From an uncultured Bryobacterales bacterium (GTDB taxonomy: Bacteria; Acidobacteriota; Terriglobia; Bryobacterales; Bryobacteraceae), in contig CALMAV010000556.1 in NCBI GenBank assembly GCA_937859895.1, positions 1 through 7,797 on the forward strand: a stretch of DNA of 7,797 nt. The letters run 5' to 3'. The translations under genes were made by a program, and so were the position numbers. The notes below the pieces were generated by a model, which saw nothing but the letters and a program-made list of their open reading frames with translations, ran no database searches and was not told the DNA's origin. The first letter of the stretch is position 1; every line of letters starts with the position of its first letter. Below, in pieces: positions 6,073 through 7,797 of the stretch.

Positions 6073-7797
6073 AACTTTAGCTGGCCGATGGCGTCGCGTA
6101 TCTGCGTCGCTAACGCGCTCTTTTGAGCGTTCAGCGTTCGTTGTGTATCGCGCACCTTGGCCAACTCAACCTCAGTGCTGCCGAGTTGAGCCGCGTATTG
6201 TCGCACTCGATCCTCTTGTCCGCTCACGCGATACAGGCTGTCAATGTTCTGCCGGAGGCGGTTCTCGTCTGCTGTCCATTGCTTCACCTGGTTGTCAGCG
6301 GATTCGAGGCTCGTCTGCACTTCAACGGCTTGCCGCTTCAGATTGGCGATTTTTTCTAATTGCCTCCAACCTGCCTGCGTCAACTGCTTATTTTCTGTTA
6401 GTGTCAGCAAATAATCCGGAGCAGCGTCCGCCACTGCTGTCGTATCGTCATAGATGCGTTCTTGCTCTACAGCGAAAGTTCGTGATTGGTGAGGCGTGAG
6501 CTTTACTTCGAAGCGGTAGGCCGATGCTGTCCGCTCACTTGGCTTGGGTGAGAGAACTTCGTACTCGCCGATGCCTTCTTGCTGCAGCACCAGTGTCTTC
6601 GGCTTGGCATCAATGTTGTTGATTGTGTACGTCCGCGTCTGACGGTCGGCATAGCGCATTTGTAAAACACCGTCGGCTGCGTGGATCTCACGTACCGTGC
6701 GGTTGTTGGAGCCGAAAGCTGTGGTGATGCGTGTCCCATAGTCAACGGCATAGCCGACCAGCCTCTTATCGCCCGCTTTGAAGGTCTCGACAAGAGCTTC
6801 ACCCGCATAAGCCCCAACTTCGTAAACAGTGATTGGCCCACCATCGAGTGTCTTAGCTGTTGTGTTGGTGAGCTCGGCTGCATTCACGGGATGTTCGCTG
6901 CCCGTGTCGTTGAAAATCAGAAGCTTCCGAGCGGCGACTCGATCTTGAAGAAAGGGAAGCATGCCTGATTGGTTGCGCCGAATGGTGATGGGCTCGGCGA
7001 AGTTGTATTCGAAGAGTTCACCGACTGCAGTGCTTTCCGCACCTTGGACAGTACTTTGTGCGAGTCCAACCTTGGGGGCCGATGCCTGGACCTCAACGCT
7101 ATTTGCCATCGGGCGATTCTCCATCTTTGGAGCAGGCGGCGGGGGTGGCGCACCAGGAACACCGCCTAAGACCCCACCTATCACCCCGCCGGCGGATCCA
7201 GTTCCCACACTAACGCCGCCACTATATACCGTTGGATTAGCCGCTGCATCTTCCGGTAACTCAACTACGTCTCTGTGTCCATAACGTGGCGTATCAAGTT
7301 GGCTAATGAACGAAACCGGCCTGCCCGAGACCGCCGACAACCGGACATGCTCCCAATCCTCATCGCTGGTGTTGTCGACAATTGCCCAACCCTCCAAAGT
7401 CGCCTTGGGCTCCTCAAGTGTCAGTCGGTACGACGACTTCCAAATCGGTGCCGGCACCACATAAGAAACTGTGAGACTCCGTTGCCCCGCACCAGCCGAA
7501 TCAATCAGAACGCTGCGCTTCTCCTGGTTGCGTGACTCATTCATCGTCTGCAAGTACTGCTTCAGTTGACTCTGCAGCTTCTGATCCGGAAAGCGAAAAG
7601 ATGATATCGCGCCCAGATCCAGCGTCTGAATCTCGCCAGACGTTAGCAGCAGCGTCACCTGCTCTCGAATCAACTCTTTCTTCTCGTCTGTTGATTTTAT
7701 GGCGCGAGCACTCAAAATAGAACCGCTCAGCAGCCGATCTGCGGTCTTCAACTCAATGGCAGCACCGCGAAATCCATCGAGGAAATCGGCCATATAC
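6069..7797 (-). CDS. DUF4139-family protein with Gly/Pro-rich insert and C-terminal coiled coil; 5' end beyond the right edge
   Basis: The function is unknown; DUF4139 proteins include the mucoidy-inhibitor (MuiA) type. Counting from the Met at 7793, 574 residues are visible. The region at about 108-170 (TVSYVVPAPIWKSSYRLTL, then GWAIVDNTSDEDWEHVRLS) is the DUF4139 signature. Gly/Pro-rich GGVIGGVLGGVPGAPPPPP (202-220) forms an insert. The second half of the domain follows (FEYNFAEPITIRRNQSGMLPF at 261-281, then LLIFNDTG, YAVDYGTR, and KPKTLVLQQEG). A probable coiled coil covers about 464-574, ending QLKF. The Met at 7793 is probably internal: the frame stays open to the edge (preceding codon Tyr), there is no ribosome site, and family members have an N-terminal part before the ADFLDGFRGA region. 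Any signal peptide is therefore out of view. The stop (TAA, 6069-6071) overlaps the recA stop. A degenerate copy of residues 516-539 lies at 4270-4341. Confidence 0.85.
   Translation of the reverse strand, partial: YMADFLDGFRGAAIELKTADRLLSGSILSARAIKSTDEKKELIREQVTLLLTSGEIQTLDLGAISSFRFPDQKLQSQLKQYLQTMNESRNQEKRSVLIDSAGAGQRSLTVSYVVPAPIWKSSYRLTLEEPKATLEGWAIVDNTSDEDWEHVRLSAVSGRPVSFISQLDTPRYGHRDVVELPEDAAANPTVYSGGVSVGTGSAGGVIGGVLGGVPGAPPPPPAPKMENRPMANSVEVQASAPKVGLAQSTVQGAESTAVGELFEYNFAEPITIRRNQSGMLPFLQDRVAARKLLIFNDTGSEHPVNAAELTNTTAKTLDGGPITVYEVGAYAGEALVETFKAGDKRLVGYAVDYGTRITTAFGSNNRTVREIHAADGVLQMRYADRQTRTYTINNIDAKPKTLVLQQEGIGEYEVLSPKPSERTASAYRFEVKLTPHQSRTFAVEQERIYDDTTAVADAAPDYLLTLTENKQLTQAGWRQLEKIANLKRQAVEVQTSLESADNQVKQWTADENRLRQNIDSLYRVSGQEDRVRQYAAQLGSTEVELAKVRDTQRTLNAQKSALATQIRDAIGQLKF
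6177..6248 (-). repeat. Direct repeat copy B, within the DUF4139 gene
   Basis: This is the intact-gene copy of the 72-base segment also found at 4270-4341 (65 of 72 bases identical, same orientation). It encodes residues 516-539 of the visible protein, centred on LYRVSGQEDRVRQYAAQL in the coiled coil. Confidence 0.85.

Noticed and set aside
7791..7793. ATG at 7793 as the true start of the DUF4139 gene
   Set aside because: The frame is open to the window edge, no ribosome site can be seen, and the family has an N-terminal region before this point, so the Met is probably internal.

Overview
The window is about 7.8 kb of a bacterial chromosome with moderate-to-high GC and housekeeping content. 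There is no sign of phage, insertion sequence, CRISPR array, tRNA or rRNA. The gene families present fit a Gram-negative, outer-membrane-bearing bacterium: a POTRA-repeat envelope protein, a DUF4139 protein with a Gly/Pro-rich insert, and a lpd-lipB-E2 cluster next to recA. My best guess is Acidobacteriota (Terriglobia). That placement rests on general resemblance, not on a search.

Layout. Positions 1-2802, minus strand, hold a tight operon read right to left. It starts with dihydrolipoamide dehydrogenase (E3, lpd), continues with octanoyltransferase (lipB) and ends with the N-terminal 232 residues of a dihydrolipoamide acyltransferase (E2) that runs off the left edge. lpd and lipB are 5 bases apart, and lipB overlaps E2 by 4 bases (ATGA). 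LipB supplies the octanoyl group that becomes lipoate on the E2 lipoyl lysine, and E3 reoxidises that lipoate, so the three products work on one cofactor. A 67-base divergent gap (2803-2869) separates this operon from a plus-strand gene at 2870-4249, which encodes a secreted, POTRA-repeat, BamA-like protein with no beta-barrel.

Positions 4250-5022 lie upstream of recA and have no convincing intact gene. They begin with a degenerate, minus-strand copy of part of the 3' region of the DUF4139 gene located beyond recA: 65 of 72 bases are identical at 4270-4341 versus 6177-6248, and the reading frame is conserved. The rest of the gap has short coding-like stretches in shifting frames, one open frame antisense to the start of recA, and a small cluster of inverted repeats.

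recA (5023-6072, plus) is intact and canonical. It meets the minus-strand DUF4139 gene (6069-7797, 5' end outside the window) tail to tail, with the two stop codons overlapping. The most unusual feature is therefore that recA is bracketed by two same-orientation copies of a DUF4139 fragment, with apparently decayed sequence on its upstream side. This suggests duplication, insertion or gene loss at the locus. I found no clearly new multi-gene system.
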